In this document: one piece after another, positions 26,080 through 35,635 of the stretch
How the letters are laid out: every line of letters starts with the position of its first letter
Numbering within the stretch: the first letter of the stretch is position 1
Source: an uncultured Flavobacteriaceae bacterium
Lineage (GTDB): Bacteria > Bacteroidota > Bacteroidia > Flavobacteriales > Flavobacteriaceae
Assembly (NCBI GenBank): GCA_947494325.1
Contig: CANLUS010000002.1
Span: 465,167 to 529,166, forward strand
Length of the DNA stretch: 64,000 nucleotides
Direction: 5' to 3'
Translations under genes and position numbers: made by a program
Notes under the pieces: generated by a model
What the model saw: only the letters and a program-made list of their open reading frames with translations
Told to the model about the DNA's origin: nothing
The model's database searches: none

Positions 26080-27195
26080 ATGAAAAAAACAATCCTTTGC
26101 ATATCGCTCCTACTTTTTACCTGTACTGTTTATGGGCAACGGAAAGATGAGAATAATTTGGTGAAAATAGATACTATTTCGAGCACTAAAAACTACCAAC
26201 TTATTGCCATACCCATTGCCTTCTATACACCAGAAACAGGATTCGGGTTTGGAGGTGGCGGACAGCTGTTCTTTTTGGGTGAAAATAACACTTACAAAAA
26301 CAGGTTATCGAACATCTTATTTAGCGGAATTTATACCTTAAATAAGCAACTCATGTTTGAAATCACCCCACAAATTTATTTCGGCGCAGGTGATTATTTT
26401 ATTGATGCACATTATTTATTAGAAGTATACCCTAATCTGTTCTGGGGTGTTGGTAATAATACACCAGACGAAAATGAAGAAGTCTATAATCAAACAACAC
26501 ATGCGGTAAATATTGCATTTATGAAGCGACTACCTCCAGATTTAAGCTTTGGGTTTCAGTTCACATTTAAAAATCATGAGGTTACCGAAATTCAAGAAGG
26601 TGGGATTTTAGAATCTCAAAATGTGTTGGGAAATAGAAGAACGGTCGTAGCGGGATTAGGTGCCGTGTTTAATTTTGATACTAGAGATAATACAGGTTCC
26701 CCAAATAAAGGGTTCTACTACCAGGCCAAGGCGCATTTTTCTAGTGAGATTTTTGGTGCTACTTCTGGCTTTAATAAGTTTGTATTAGACCTAAGAGAAT
26801 ACTTACCTATAGGAGAGCGCAGTCTATTGGCTTTTCAATTATATTCGGAAAATAATTTTGGAGACGTGCCATTTCAAGCCCTCGCAAGTTATGGTGGTGG
26901 TAATAGAGCCCGAGGGTATTTTTTTGGGCGCTTTCTAGATAAACAAATGTACGTATCTCAACTAGAGTATCGTTGGCGATTCAAGTCAAGGTGGACTCTT
27001 AATGCTTTTGCATTGGCAGGAGAAGTGGCTGAGCGCCCTGAAGATTTCTTTAGTATCAAGAATATAAAACCAAGTGTCGGTTTAGGAGCACGATTTAGAA
27101 TTTTTAGAGACAAAGATACTTGGCTGCGTTTTGATGTAGGCAGTGGTGTTGATGGTAATTCAGGAATTTATTTTGGGATTAACGAAGCGTTTTAA
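26080..27195 (+). CDS. Omp85-superfamily surface antigen (BamA/TamA-like barrel without POTRA domains)
   Basis: The protein has 371 residues with a signal peptide (about 1-19, ending VYGQ). It resembles the bacterial surface antigen (D15) barrel: TGFGFGGGGQLFFLGE at about residue 48, GLGAVFNFDTRDNTGSPNKG near 190, YGGGNRARGYFFGRF (the conserved L6-like RGY motif) near 270, and a C-terminal Phe. No POTRA repeats are seen, so it is a short member probably not involved in general outer-membrane protein assembly. It abuts the upstream barrel gene and precedes the PagL-like gene by 28 bases. Confidence 0.85.
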   Translation: MKKTILCISLLLFTCTVYGQRKDENNLVKIDTISSTKNYQLIAIPIAFYTPETGFGFGGGGQLFFLGENNTYKNRLSNILFSGIYTLNKQLMFEITPQIYFGAGDYFIDAHYLLEVYPNLFWGVGNNTPDENEEVYNQTTHAVNIAFMKRLPPDLSFGFQFTFKNHEVTEIQEGGILESQNVLGNRRTVVAGLGAVFNFDTRDNTGSPNKGFYYQAKAHFSSEIFGATSGFNKFVLDLREYLPIGERSLLAFQLYSENNFGDVPFQALASYGGGNRARGYFFGRFLDKQMYVSQLEYRWRFKSRWTLNAFALAGEVAERPEDFFSIKNIKPSVGLGARFRIFRDKDTWLRFDVGSGVDGNSGIYFGINEAF

Positions 27196-27223
27196 GTAAC
27201 TTTTAAAAACAGACCATAACATT

Positions 27224-28369
27224 ATGAGAAAGTTATACCTCTTTTTTTTCATACTTTACCTACAAGGCTTAAGCGTATTCTCGCAGTCAGATGCTGAAGG
27301 TAAGAACCGATTTAAGTTTATCGAAATTAAATCAAATTATGGTGCTTTTTTATATTCTGATAATCGTTTAGGCCAATCGGGCTTACTCGATCAAGGTTAT
27401 GGCGCAGTAACTGTTAAACTAGGATGGCAACCTACAAATCCTGATGGTTGGGCAAGTCGCTATGGATATCCGTCGTATGGCATTGGTCTATACAGTGGTT
27501 TCTTAGGTGATGCTAGAGTATATGGCAATCCGAATGCCATCTATGGCTTTATGAATTTTCCGATTTCGGGCTCACATAAAAGGAATGTATTTTCGATTGA
27601 ACCGTCTGTTGGACTCACCTATAATTTAAATCCTTTCGATTCACAAGAAAATCCCTTAAATGAAGCTATAGGCGCAAGAATGGCAGTTTATTTTAATGTT
27701 GATTTTGGATTTGCTTATAAATTTACGCGCGAACTTGATCTTCTCTACGGTGTTGATTTTAGCCATTTTAGTAATGGGGCAACTTTTACACCTAATAATG
27801 GATTGAACCTTTATGGTATTAACTTAGGAGTACGATATCACTATAACGCTTCTCAGTTCAATAAAAATAAAGATCCCTTTACAGATGATGTATTACCTGC
27901 TAGATTTAAGCGACCCTCAAAATCTCCGAGAGATAAAACACGTGAAAGTGCGATTAGCTTTTATGTCGCTGGAGGTGCTTCTCAAAGAGATCAAGACCAA
28001 GGGACCAACACTTTATTTGGTGTTTTTTCTGCAGTTGTTGATTATGAACATCAGTTCAATGAAATGCATGGCGTAACGGGTGGTGTAGATTTATTTTATG
28101 ACAATAGGTTGCGTCAAATTGAAACTTCTGAACGACCTCAACTCGGCGCTCATATTGGTTATGATTTTATGTTTCATAAACTCGCTGTTAAATTTCAAAT
28201 AGGTACTTATGTAGGTGATGACAAGGGTAAAGGTGGCTTCTTTATGCGCCCTGCATTGCGTTATAATATATCTAAACTGATTTTTGCTCAAATCGGACTT
28301 AAAACCTTAAATGGCGGTGCTGCAGATTATATCGAATATGGTATTGGTATTAGACCATTTAAATGGTAA
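27224..28369 (+). CDS. PagL-like acyloxyacyl hydrolase family outer-membrane protein
   Basis: The protein has 381 residues with a signal peptide (about 1-21, ending VFSQ). The first 200 residues match the lipid A 3-O-deacylase/acyloxyacyl hydrolase group: strand-rich start FIEIKSNYGAFLYSDNRLG, then the active-site stretch DFSHFSNGATFTPNNGLNLY (about 176-195) with the His-x-Ser-Asn pattern of PagL. The second half (about 240-381) is a second barrel-like part ending FKW. This makes it about twice the length of PagL. It may remodel lipid A in the outer membrane. The catalytic assignment is from motif only. Confidence 0.75.
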   Translation: MRKLYLFFFILYLQGLSVFSQSDAEGKNRFKFIEIKSNYGAFLYSDNRLGQSGLLDQGYGAVTVKLGWQPTNPDGWASRYGYPSYGIGLYSGFLGDARVYGNPNAIYGFMNFPISGSHKRNVFSIEPSVGLTYNLNPFDSQENPLNEAIGARMAVYFNVDFGFAYKFTRELDLLYGVDFSHFSNGATFTPNNGLNLYGINLGVRYHYNASQFNKNKDPFTDDVLPARFKRPSKSPRDKTRESAISFYVAGGASQRDQDQGTNTLFGVFSAVVDYEHQFNEMHGVTGGVDLFYDNRLRQIETSERPQLGAHIGYDFMFHKLAVKFQIGTYVGDDKGKGGFFMRPALRYNISKLIFAQIGLKTLNGGAADYIEYGIGIRPFKW

Positions 28370-28378
28370 TTAGTCTGG

Positions 28379-29215
28379 TTATCTTTTAAAAACGATCACT
28401 GGCAATTTTGAGTGATTTGCCATTGTTTCCCCTACACTATGTGTAAAGAAATGTGAAAGTCCCTTTTTACCATGCGTAGCAATTGCAATTAAATCGGCAT
28501 TGATCATCTTAGCATAATTACCAATTCCCTTTTCTATAGTATAATCATTGTATATGTAGATGTCATCTCTCGATATCGCAATACTCTTTTTTGCAATTTT
28601 TAGAAAATCCTCAATCAATCCGTTCATTTCTTCTGTAGATTCAAAATCTAGACCCGGCGTATTCACATAGACCATATGCAATTTTGAACCAATTGCAAGG
28701 CAAAAATCAAGCACTTTTGAGAGTGAAGGTATCAGTTTTGCATCTAAATCACACCCAAAAACCACGTTCTCAAAATGCATATTTGAAAGCCTATTCTTCA
28801 CCACTAAAATTGGCGTGTCTGTATGACGAATTACTTTTTCGGTATTCGTACCGACGAACAACTCTTCTATGCCCTTGGCTCCATGAGATCCCATAATGAT
28901 CAAATCGGCATTGACTTTTTTTGCAACAATCGGTAACTCTTCAAAGACTTTGTTAATGGTAATTATTAATTCTATCTCAACATTAATTAAATACGTCTTA
29001 TCTAAAAATTGACGCATATCTTCTTTGGCCAAATCTAAGTGACGCTTGACTTCTTCTGATGTTTTTTCTTCCATTCGTACTACAATGGCTGGCATAATAC
29101 CCACCATATGAACGGCATAAATTTTTGCACTGTGCTTTTTTGCTAACGCGGCGGCGGCACGTAATGCATTCTCTGAATATTCCGAAAAATCGACAGGTAC
29201 TAAAAAATTCTTCAT
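28379..29215 (-). CDS. universal stress protein, tandem UspA domains
   Basis: The protein has 278 residues with two Usp domains. The first (1-150) has the ATP-binding pattern with GSHGAKGIEELFVGTNTE (about 110-127). The second (about 155-278) is degenerate at the same site (ATHGKKGLSHFFTHSVGE). It is cytoplasmic and has no signal peptide. As the last gene of the seven-gene RND operon it probably acts as an ATP-dependent stress regulator or partner of the channel, but no binding partner can be read from sequence. The 14-base gap to the MBL gene supports co-transcription. Confidence 0.92.
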   Translation of the reverse strand: MKNFLVPVDFSEYSENALRAAAALAKKHSAKIYAVHMVGIMPAIVVRMEEKTSEEVKRHLDLAKEDMRQFLDKTYLINVEIELIITINKVFEELPIVAKKVNADLIIMGSHGAKGIEELFVGTNTEKVIRHTDTPILVVKNRLSNMHFENVVFGCDLDAKLIPSLSKVLDFCLAIGSKLHMVYVNTPGLDFESTEEMNGLIEDFLKIAKKSIAISRDDIYIYNDYTIEKGIGNYAKMINADLIAIATHGKKGLSHFFTHSVGETMANHSKLPVIVFKR

Positions 29216-29229
29216 TATTACTAACTAAA

Positions 29230-30060
29230 TTATAATCTGATGGATTGGCCTTCTCGAGCCAAAAAACAATTCGTAAAACGCGCTTGACATTGTTTCTCAA
29301 TATTTCTTAAGAACTCATCATCATGATCAGGGTCATGATGGGTAAGATATATATTTTTCACCCCTGCCCTTTCGGCAACTTCAATTGCCTGTTCCCAACT
29401 GCTATGGCCCCAGCCTCTGTGAGAAGGCAGTTCTTCTGGTGTATATTGCGCATCATGTATCAATATATCCGCATCTTGACAAAAAGCAATGACTTTTTCA
29501 TCTAAGGTCTCACCATGTTCGATATCACTGCAATAGACAATTATTTTTCCATCTACTTCGAGTCGATATCCATGCGCTCCACCAGGATGGTTATGTTTGT
29601 TCGTTGATAATTTACCCCCATCAAAATGTATGGTATTAGATTTGTTCACGGCATAGGTAAATTTGGCCCCCATATTGTCAAGACTGATCGGAAAATAGGT
29701 GCTTTCCATTTGTCGAGCCATTACTGCTTTGAGATCATCAACTTGTGGCGTATCCGATAGAATAAAAAATTCTATTTCTTTACTAGGATCGTAGGCGGGT
29801 GCAAAAAACGGAAAGCCTTGAATATGATCCCAGTGAAAATGAGAGAAAGCGATGAATATCTTTTTCCCTTTAGCAAAGTCTTTCTTTATTAAGGTCTTAC
29901 CTAAATTTCTGATACCCGTTCCGGCATCGAAAATCAGTATACTTTCTTCATCATCTCTATCTGACGAAATAGAAACACAGGTGGTGTTACCACCAAATTC
30001 TTGAAATCCGGCGTCACAAACAGGTATAGACCCTCTCGTACCATGAAATGTGATTTTCAT
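29230..30060 (-). CDS. metallo-beta-lactamase-fold hydrolase (phosphodiesterase-like)
   Basis: The protein has 276 residues. It begins FHGTRGSIPVCDAGFQEFGG, typical of a group of MBL proteins related to cAMP phosphodiesterases and PhnP/RNase Z-like enzymes. Metal-binding motifs: SHFHWDHIQG (about 93), the Asp-His of CSDIEHG (about 183), a later HD (about 210) and LTHHDPDH (about 246). There is no signal peptide. The substrate is unknown; phosphodiester hydrolysis is the best guess. It is the sixth gene of the RND operon, 12 bases after the lipoprotein gene and 14 before uspA. Confidence 0.85.
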   Translation of the reverse strand: MKITFHGTRGSIPVCDAGFQEFGGNTTCVSISSDRDDEESILIFDAGTGIRNLGKTLIKKDFAKGKKIFIAFSHFHWDHIQGFPFFAPAYDPSKEIEFFILSDTPQVDDLKAVMARQMESTYFPISLDNMGAKFTYAVNKSNTIHFDGGKLSTNKHNHPGGAHGYRLEVDGKIIVYCSDIEHGETLDEKVIAFCQDADILIHDAQYTPEELPSHRGWGHSSWEQAIEVAERAGVKNIYLTHHDPDHDDEFLRNIEKQCQARFTNCFLAREGQSIRL

Positions 30061-30072
30061 ATGACCATTATT

Positions 30073-30735
30073 TTAGTTTTTCTTAAATTGTTTCGCTACT
30101 AACTTTGAAAATCCTTCTAAAACTTTATCAGCACTTTCTGGATCTGTAACATCAGTTTGTAAAATTCCTACTAACTTTTGATCGCCCTTCAATGAAAGAT
30201 TATAGGTTACTGCTTCTAAAAAATATGTTTTTGATCGCAATGCAATCGCATCTTTTCTTGCTGGAGGTGCCGCAATTTTTTGTTGTGAATTTACATCAAA
30301 ATTATACGCTCTAAAAGAAATAAAAGACTTCTCCTTAGGTGCCAAATTTGACATACCATCATCACTCTTTATAATTTTCTTTTTTACTTTAACATCCTTT
30401 AAAGCCGTAACGAGCACACCATTGATATCGTCTTTTTTAAACTGTTCAACTAATTGATCAATCTCTTCCTGAGTTTGACCATCGTTATCTGTCAATGAAG
30501 GATATTTTACATGTCTCTCAATGGCATCAATTCCTTTAGCTCGTAACCGATTTGCTATAGCCGTTTCGTACATTTTACTCACCTCCTCTTTCTTCGCTTT
30601 TGATACGACGACTATTTTTTCATCCGTCAAAGAGCTAAAATCATCAGATTTCCATGAGTCTTCAACTTTCACCGATGCGCAACTAGTTAATAGTATAACA
30701 CATGAGAACATTAACAATTGGTTCACTTTCTTCAT
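30073..30735 (-). CDS. lipoprotein, paralogue of the 16071-16727 product
   Basis: The protein has 220 residues. The lipobox is LLTSC (Cys19). The mature protein matches the 218-residue lipoprotein at 16.1 kb over its whole length: VEDSWK near the N-terminus, KIVVVSKAK, RLRAKGIDAIERHVKYPSL, INGVLVTALKDVKVKKK, and a C-terminal TYNLSLKGDQKLVGILQTDV segment. It lacks the Tyr-rich insert of its paralogue. It lies 6 bases after the channel gene and 12 before the MBL gene. A DUF4136-like relationship is possible. Its place beside an efflux pump suggests an envelope role. Confidence 0.82.
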   Translation of the reverse strand: MKKVNQLLMFSCVILLTSCASVKVEDSWKSDDFSSLTDEKIVVVSKAKKEEVSKMYETAIANRLRAKGIDAIERHVKYPSLTDNDGQTQEEIDQLVEQFKKDDINGVLVTALKDVKVKKKIIKSDDGMSNLAPKEKSFISFRAYNFDVNSQQKIAAPPARKDAIALRSKTYFLEAVTYNLSLKGDQKLVGILQTDVTDPESADKVLEGFSKLVAKQFKKN

Positions 30736-30741
30736 TTAAAA

Positions 30742-31407
30742 TTATTTTTTTTGATTTATATATTTTCCTACAATTACCGCTGTTAATACTACTAAATAAA
30801 ATTGCCCAAGTAAGCCTATAAGTACTGCTGCTTTTTTTGCCAATGGAATCATAGGGACGATTTCTCCATAACCAATAGTCATTAATGTGATATAACTGTA
30901 ATAGATCAAATCTTCACTAATAAAAGTTCGATTTCCATCTATATAATTTAGACCTTGAAAAGCTCCAGGATGGTATAATTCTATGCTCAAGCATATAAAA
31001 AAACCGATCAATCCAATTGACACATAGCCACTAATTAATCCGAATATAACGTTCTTCCCTACTTCTTCGGCAGACCAAACTTGCCGTATCAACTCTGTTG
31101 CAAGTAACACGTAAAAAAGAAAAAGAGATATTAATTTTACGTTATTTATGGTTTTTATATGTTCACTTTCAGAAACGTCAATGCCCAATGCTATAATTGC
31201 AATCAACAATAAAATAACAATGAACCACATTTTCTTTCTATTTCTATAGAACATTAAAACAGCGGCCAATAAATTGAAAATAAACAAAATTGGGGCTACA
31301 TACACATCGAACCATGCAGCCGGAAACAACAAACCTCCAAATAAAATCGCAAGTTGAGAAGATAATATAATTTCAAAACGGTATGGGTACAAACGTTTCA
31401 ACATCAA
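30742..31407 (-). CDS. potassium-channel-like membrane protein (two-helix pore, TxGYGE filter)
   Basis: The protein has 221 residues with about six hydrophobic segments; the last two (about 125-145 and 190-215) flank a pore loop with TLMTIGYGEIVP (about 170-181), the selectivity-filter signature TxGYG. The first three or four segments form a voltage-sensor-like or accessory part, with basic residues between them (YRNRKK). There is no cytoplasmic ligand-binding RCK domain. It overlaps the RND gene by 4 bases (31404-31407), so the channel is translated together with the pump, an uncommon pairing. Confidence 0.85.
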   Translation of the reverse strand: MMLKRLYPYRFEIILSSQLAILFGGLLFPAAWFDVYVAPILFIFNLLAAVLMFYRNRKKMWFIVILLLIAIIALGIDVSESEHIKTINNVKLISLFLFYVLLATELIRQVWSAEEVGKNVIFGLISGYVSIGLIGFFICLSIELYHPGAFQGLNYIDGNRTFISEDLIYYSYITLMTIGYGEIVPMIPLAKKAAVLIGLLGQFYLVVLTAVIVGKYINQKK

Positions 31408-34400
31408 TCTAACAATTGCTCATTGAATTCATATCCTTTATAATCAACTTTATATAAGACACTATAAAATGCAGGTATAAATAATAAAGTAATAACGGTG
31501 CCAAATAATAACCCGATCATGATTGTTACTGCCATCGGCTCCCACATTTCACCTCCACCTAAATAGAGCGGAACCAAGCCAAGCACAGTTGTAAACGTGG
31601 CCAATAATATGGGCCTGAAACGTTGTAAACAAGCGGCAATAATAGCATCCTGAGGTTTTCTCTTTACTTCGTTCTCTTCTATTTCTATTCTATCAACGAG
31701 TACAATAGCATTATTAATGACAATTCCGGCTAATGAAATAACTCCTAAAAAGGCCATAAAACCGAAGGGTACTCCGAAGATTAATAATCCAATAACCATC
31801 CCTATCACACCGAGTGGAATTGTACTCACTATCATTGCCATTTTTCTAAAGGAGTTGAACTGAATGATGAGTAACATCACAATAATGAATGCAGATAAGG
31901 GAAGATAGTTGGCTACAGCTCCCATATTCTCGGCAGAACTTTCAGCATCTCCACCTAAATTATAGGTATAGTCTTTACCCCATATTTCTTTTTGCTCTTG
32001 AAGCCATGGTGTGATAGCAGCTGCAATAGCCGACGCATTTCCTCCTGCGGCTAATTCACTAGAGACATTAATAGTACGCGTCAAATTCAAGCGTTTAATT
32101 TTCGAATATTGCCATTGTGGCAAGATAGATGCCACTTGTAACAGCGGTACACTTTTACCAGAATTTTGTGCGTATACGTTCAAAGTTTCCAAAGAGGCTA
32201 ATGACTGTTGCTTGTTTTGATCGCTCTTCATCACAATAGGAATCGATTTGTCTCCTTCTCTATACTCTCCTGCTTGAAATCCGTCTAAAACAGTTTGTAG
32301 GGAAGTCGCAATGTCTTGATTTGTAACACCAGCTGATTGTGCTTTATTCGGATCAATTGAAACTACGAATTTCTTTCCTTTGGGGCCCCAATCGTCTTTA
32401 ATATTCTTAGTTCCTGCAATACTGAACAACTTTGATTTTATCGCTTCTGAGATACTTGCTAATTTATTTGGATCATCTCCTGACACCTTGATTTCAATAG
32501 GTGTACCACCTCCACCCGACCCCAATAAACCAACTTTAATATCAGCATTTGGGAAATTGGAAAATGCAAAAGCATCAATTTTTGAAATCATATCATTATT
32601 CACCAAGAACGTCGTGGTATTTACTAAGATATGAGCATAATTAGAATTTGCCTCATCGGCGTTATAGCCCAAGTCATAGGCCGATGGCCCTTCCCCAATA
32701 TAGGCTGACCAGTCTACAATACCCTCAGGACGATTCTCATTGGCTTGCAACTCTTTAATTATAAAATCTTCAATGGCCAACACGGTTGCGGTTGTTTGCT
32801 CAATTTTGGTGCCCTCAGGAAGATTAATGTCAATAGTGATCATATTACGATCACTATCTGGAAAGAATACAAAGGCTAACTTTGTAAAGCCAAAAATCGA
32901 TAAGAAAAACATTAAGACTATACCTACCAAGACAGAACGTTTCCATGACAATGCAATTAAGATAAGGTCTTTATACTTAGCTTTTAATCCATTGATTAAT
33001 CTATCTAAGAAACTTACCTTACCTTCTTCTTTAGGTTTTACTTTTAAAAAGTACACACAGAATAAAGTTATAATACTCAAAGCGATAATCCACGAAGACA
33101 ATAATGCAATAGTAATTACCACAAAAATAGGTCCCATAATATCACCCATTACAGATTCCGCCATAAAAAATGCCAAGAAAGCTGCAGATGTCGTTAATGT
33201 TGATATCAACAGTGGTGTAAACAATTCAGAACAAGAGTCAATCGCCGCTTTTTTCACATCAATTCCTTGTTCTAATTTTACCATGACAGATTCGGCGACT
33301 ACAATGGCATTATCTACCATCATCCCCAGTGCCATAATTAAAGCTGCTAATGAGATTTGATTGAGACCAACATCAATTAACCCCATGATCATCAATGTAG
33401 TGATCGTAACGATAGGAATTAAACTCGCAATAACTAACCCTGTTCTAAGACCTAAAAAGAATAACATGACCGCTAAAACAATCCCAATGGCCTGTAATAA
33501 GTTGCCTATAAAATCGCTAATCTTTAAATCTATATACGTGTCTATAGAGGCTAATCTAGATACTTCTAGACCAACTGGTAATTTATCTTGCCATTCACTC
33601 AATACTACGTCCAACTCTTCTCCTAATTTGATAATATTTGCTCCTTCTTTAAGCGATACATGTAATGAAACCGCATCTTTACCATTCACACGAACTTTTT
33701 GTGTAGGTGGATTGATATAGCCTTTTCTAATAGTGGTAATATCTCCTAAGGCAACTACTTGTCCGTTATCACCGGTAGGAATCAACATTTGTTGTATGGC
33801 GGTAATATCATTGAAATTACCAGTAGGTTCTAAAATTATACGCTCTGCCTCCACATTAATAGCACCGCCTGAGCTCAAAATATTTGTACTATTAATTATA
33901 CTTTGTAGTTTACTAGATGTCAATCCATATGTTTTCAGTTTTGCATTTTCAAACTCGACAAAAACACGTTCATCTTGTTCTCCATTCATTTCGACCTTCG
34001 CGGCATCTTCCAGCTTGATCAAATCATCTCTCAGATCATCGGCGTACTCTTTCATTTCAATATATGAATACCCATCACTTATAATACCCACCGCAATGCC
34101 AAAAACTTCACCAATTCCATCATCTTTTAATTGAGGGTTTACATTACTGGGCAAGCCTTGGATCGAGCTCAATTTTCGTCGTAACCGATCCCACACTGGC
34201 TGCAATTGTTCAGGTTCTACTTCCATTTTAAGCTCCACATTCACTACAGACAAACCTGTACGAGAGGTACTGGTTACTTTTTTTAATTCCGGGAGTTCTT
34301 GCGCAACTTTCTCGATTTTGTCGGTCACCAATTCCTCAACACGTTCAGGACTTGCGCCAGGAAATGAAGAAACAATAGATGCTACACGAATCGTATATGG

Positions 34401-34514
34401 CGGCATACTATCTCTAGACAACGATTTATAGAACATGAGTCCCATAATCATCACCACAGCTAACACACTTAAAACAACTCTATTTTTTTCAATTGAAAAT
34501 TTGGTAAGATTCAT
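31404..34514 (-). CDS. RND-family efflux transporter, inner-membrane permease (HAE1-like)
   Basis: The protein has 1036 residues, full length. It starts with a membrane helix after NLTKFSIEKNRVVLSV and has the AcrB-like plan: 12 membrane segments and two large periplasmic loops. Signatures include SSFPGASPERVEELVTDKIE, LGMMVDNAIVVAESVMVKLE (the Asp of the proton relay in TM4), TTSAAFLAFF, VISLAGIVINNAIVLVDRIE (TM10) and RPILLATFTTVLGLVPL. It exports drugs, lipids or other hydrophobic molecules by proton exchange. It works with the adaptor and TolC homologue just upstream in the operon, 16 bases and 1.1 kb away. Confidence 0.96.
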   Translation of the reverse strand: MNLTKFSIEKNRVVLSVLAVVMIMGLMFYKSLSRDSMPPYTIRVASIVSSFPGASPERVEELVTDKIEKVAQELPELKKVTSTSRTGLSVVNVELKMEVEPEQLQPVWDRLRRKLSSIQGLPSNVNPQLKDDGIGEVFGIAVGIISDGYSYIEMKEYADDLRDDLIKLEDAAKVEMNGEQDERVFVEFENAKLKTYGLTSSKLQSIINSTNILSSGGAINVEAERIILEPTGNFNDITAIQQMLIPTGDNGQVVALGDITTIRKGYINPPTQKVRVNGKDAVSLHVSLKEGANIIKLGEELDVVLSEWQDKLPVGLEVSRLASIDTYIDLKISDFIGNLLQAIGIVLAVMLFFLGLRTGLVIASLIPIVTITTLMIMGLIDVGLNQISLAALIMALGMMVDNAIVVAESVMVKLEQGIDVKKAAIDSCSELFTPLLISTLTTSAAFLAFFMAESVMGDIMGPIFVVITIALLSSWIIALSIITLFCVYFLKVKPKEEGKVSFLDRLINGLKAKYKDLILIALSWKRSVLVGIVLMFFLSIFGFTKLAFVFFPDSDRNMITIDINLPEGTKIEQTTATVLAIEDFIIKELQANENRPEGIVDWSAYIGEGPSAYDLGYNADEANSNYAHILVNTTTFLVNNDMISKIDAFAFSNFPNADIKVGLLGSGGGGTPIEIKVSGDDPNKLASISEAIKSKLFSIAGTKNIKDDWGPKGKKFVVSIDPNKAQSAGVTNQDIATSLQTVLDGFQAGEYREGDKSIPIVMKSDQNKQQSLASLETLNVYAQNSGKSVPLLQVASILPQWQYSKIKRLNLTRTINVSSELAAGGNASAIAAAITPWLQEQKEIWGKDYTYNLGGDAESSAENMGAVANYLPLSAFIIVMLLIIQFNSFRKMAMIVSTIPLGVIGMVIGLLIFGVPFGFMAFLGVISLAGIVINNAIVLVDRIEIEENEVKRKPQDAIIAACLQRFRPILLATFTTVLGLVPLYLGGGEMWEPMAVTIMIGLLFGTVITLLFIPAFYSVLYKVDYKGYEFNEQLLD

Positions 34515-34530
34515 AGATTTAATTTACTAG

Positions 34531-35622
34531 TTATTGTAATCTTACATTTTGACCGTCTAGTAAGGTTTGTAAACCTGCAGTCGCAATTCTATCTCCAGAA
34601 GATAATCCACTTTTAACTTTAAAACCATTCGAGGTTAATTCCCCGATTTCAATCTTACGTTTCTTTACCTGTCCTGTCAATCCATCTTGAGAATCTATAA
34701 TAAATACAAAATTCCCATCACCATCTTCTCCAACTGCCTTTACTGGAATCACCAAAGAATCATCGGCAATTTTATCTGAAGTACTAAAATCAAAGGTGAC
34801 ACTCGCTGCCATGCCTGGTTTAATATCTGAAATAGGGTTGTTAATTGCAACAGCAGTAATATATGTTGACGAATTTGGATCTATACTTGGTGAAACTTCA
34901 AAAACTCTGCCTTCAAATACCTTATCTTTCACAACTGAAAACTCTATTTGTGTAGACATATTAACTTTTGCCTTATTGATTACTGCCTCTGGTAAACCTA
35001 CTTCGACTTTCAGACCATCGCCTGCATTCAATTCTGCAAATTGATGTCCTGCTGTAACCTGCTCATTAACTGCTCCATCGGTCCAAGCAATGACACCATC
35101 TTTTGGAGCTTTTATAATCCCATAACTTAACTGTGTAGCTTGTATACTTTTATTGCGTTTTGCAGATTCAAACTGATCCAACGCAGATTGATATGAATTT
35201 TTCGCTTGTTCATAATCGCTTAATGAATTACTTCCTTTTTCATACAATGATTTTACACGATCCAAACTTGATTTCGCTGTATTCATAGCCGATCTTGCCG
35301 AATTCAATGCTGATACTGACTGCTCATAAGCTAAATTAGCTTCTACATTGTCTAGTCGCGCGATGATATCTCCTTTTTTAACTTTAGCTCCTTTCCAATG
35401 ATTCACTTTCGTAATAATTCCTCCACTTCTAAAACTTAATCCTATGGCATCATTAGCTTTTGCAACACCACTAAATGTTCGAATAGTCTGTGCATTTGCT
35501 GTGCCTACTACTTCAAATTTCACCGGTCGTAAGACAGCTTCTTTTTCTTCAACTTTTTCCTTACACGCACTTAAAGAAAAAATCAATCCAACAACAAGGA
35601 TTTTATAAGTATTGTATTTCAT
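34531..35622 (-). CDS. RND efflux periplasmic adaptor (membrane fusion protein)
   Basis: The protein has 363 residues with a lipoprotein signal ending FSLSAC (Cys20), so it is anchored to the inner membrane. The usual order of domains follows: a biotinyl-lipoyl half-motif GGIITKVNHWKGAKVKKGDI (about 68-87), an alpha-helical hairpin (about 95-160, with SVSALNSARSAMNTAKSSLD), the second lipoyl half (IIKAPKDGVIAWTDG), a beta-barrel domain and a membrane-proximal domain ending LQTLLDGQNVRLQ. It joins the permease to the outer-membrane channel. It lies 13 bases after the TolC-fusion gene. Confidence 0.94.
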   Translation of the reverse strand: MKYNTYKILVVGLIFSLSACKEKVEEKEAVLRPVKFEVVGTANAQTIRTFSGVAKANDAIGLSFRSGGIITKVNHWKGAKVKKGDIIARLDNVEANLAYEQSVSALNSARSAMNTAKSSLDRVKSLYEKGSNSLSDYEQAKNSYQSALDQFESAKRNKSIQATQLSYGIIKAPKDGVIAWTDGAVNEQVTAGHQFAELNAGDGLKVEVGLPEAVINKAKVNMSTQIEFSVVKDKVFEGRVFEVSPSIDPNSSTYITAVAINNPISDIKPGMAASVTFDFSTSDKIADDSLVIPVKAVGEDGDGNFVFIIDSQDGLTGQVKKRKIEIGELTSNGFKVKSGLSSGDRIATAGLQTLLDGQNVRLQ

Positions 35623-35635
35623 TATATTTGGTGTT

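Noticed and set aside
33361..34134. Two plus-strand ORFs of about 120-130 residues opposite the RND pump gene
   Set aside because: They mirror the pump codons, have no recognisable family and lie wholly within a well-supported gene.
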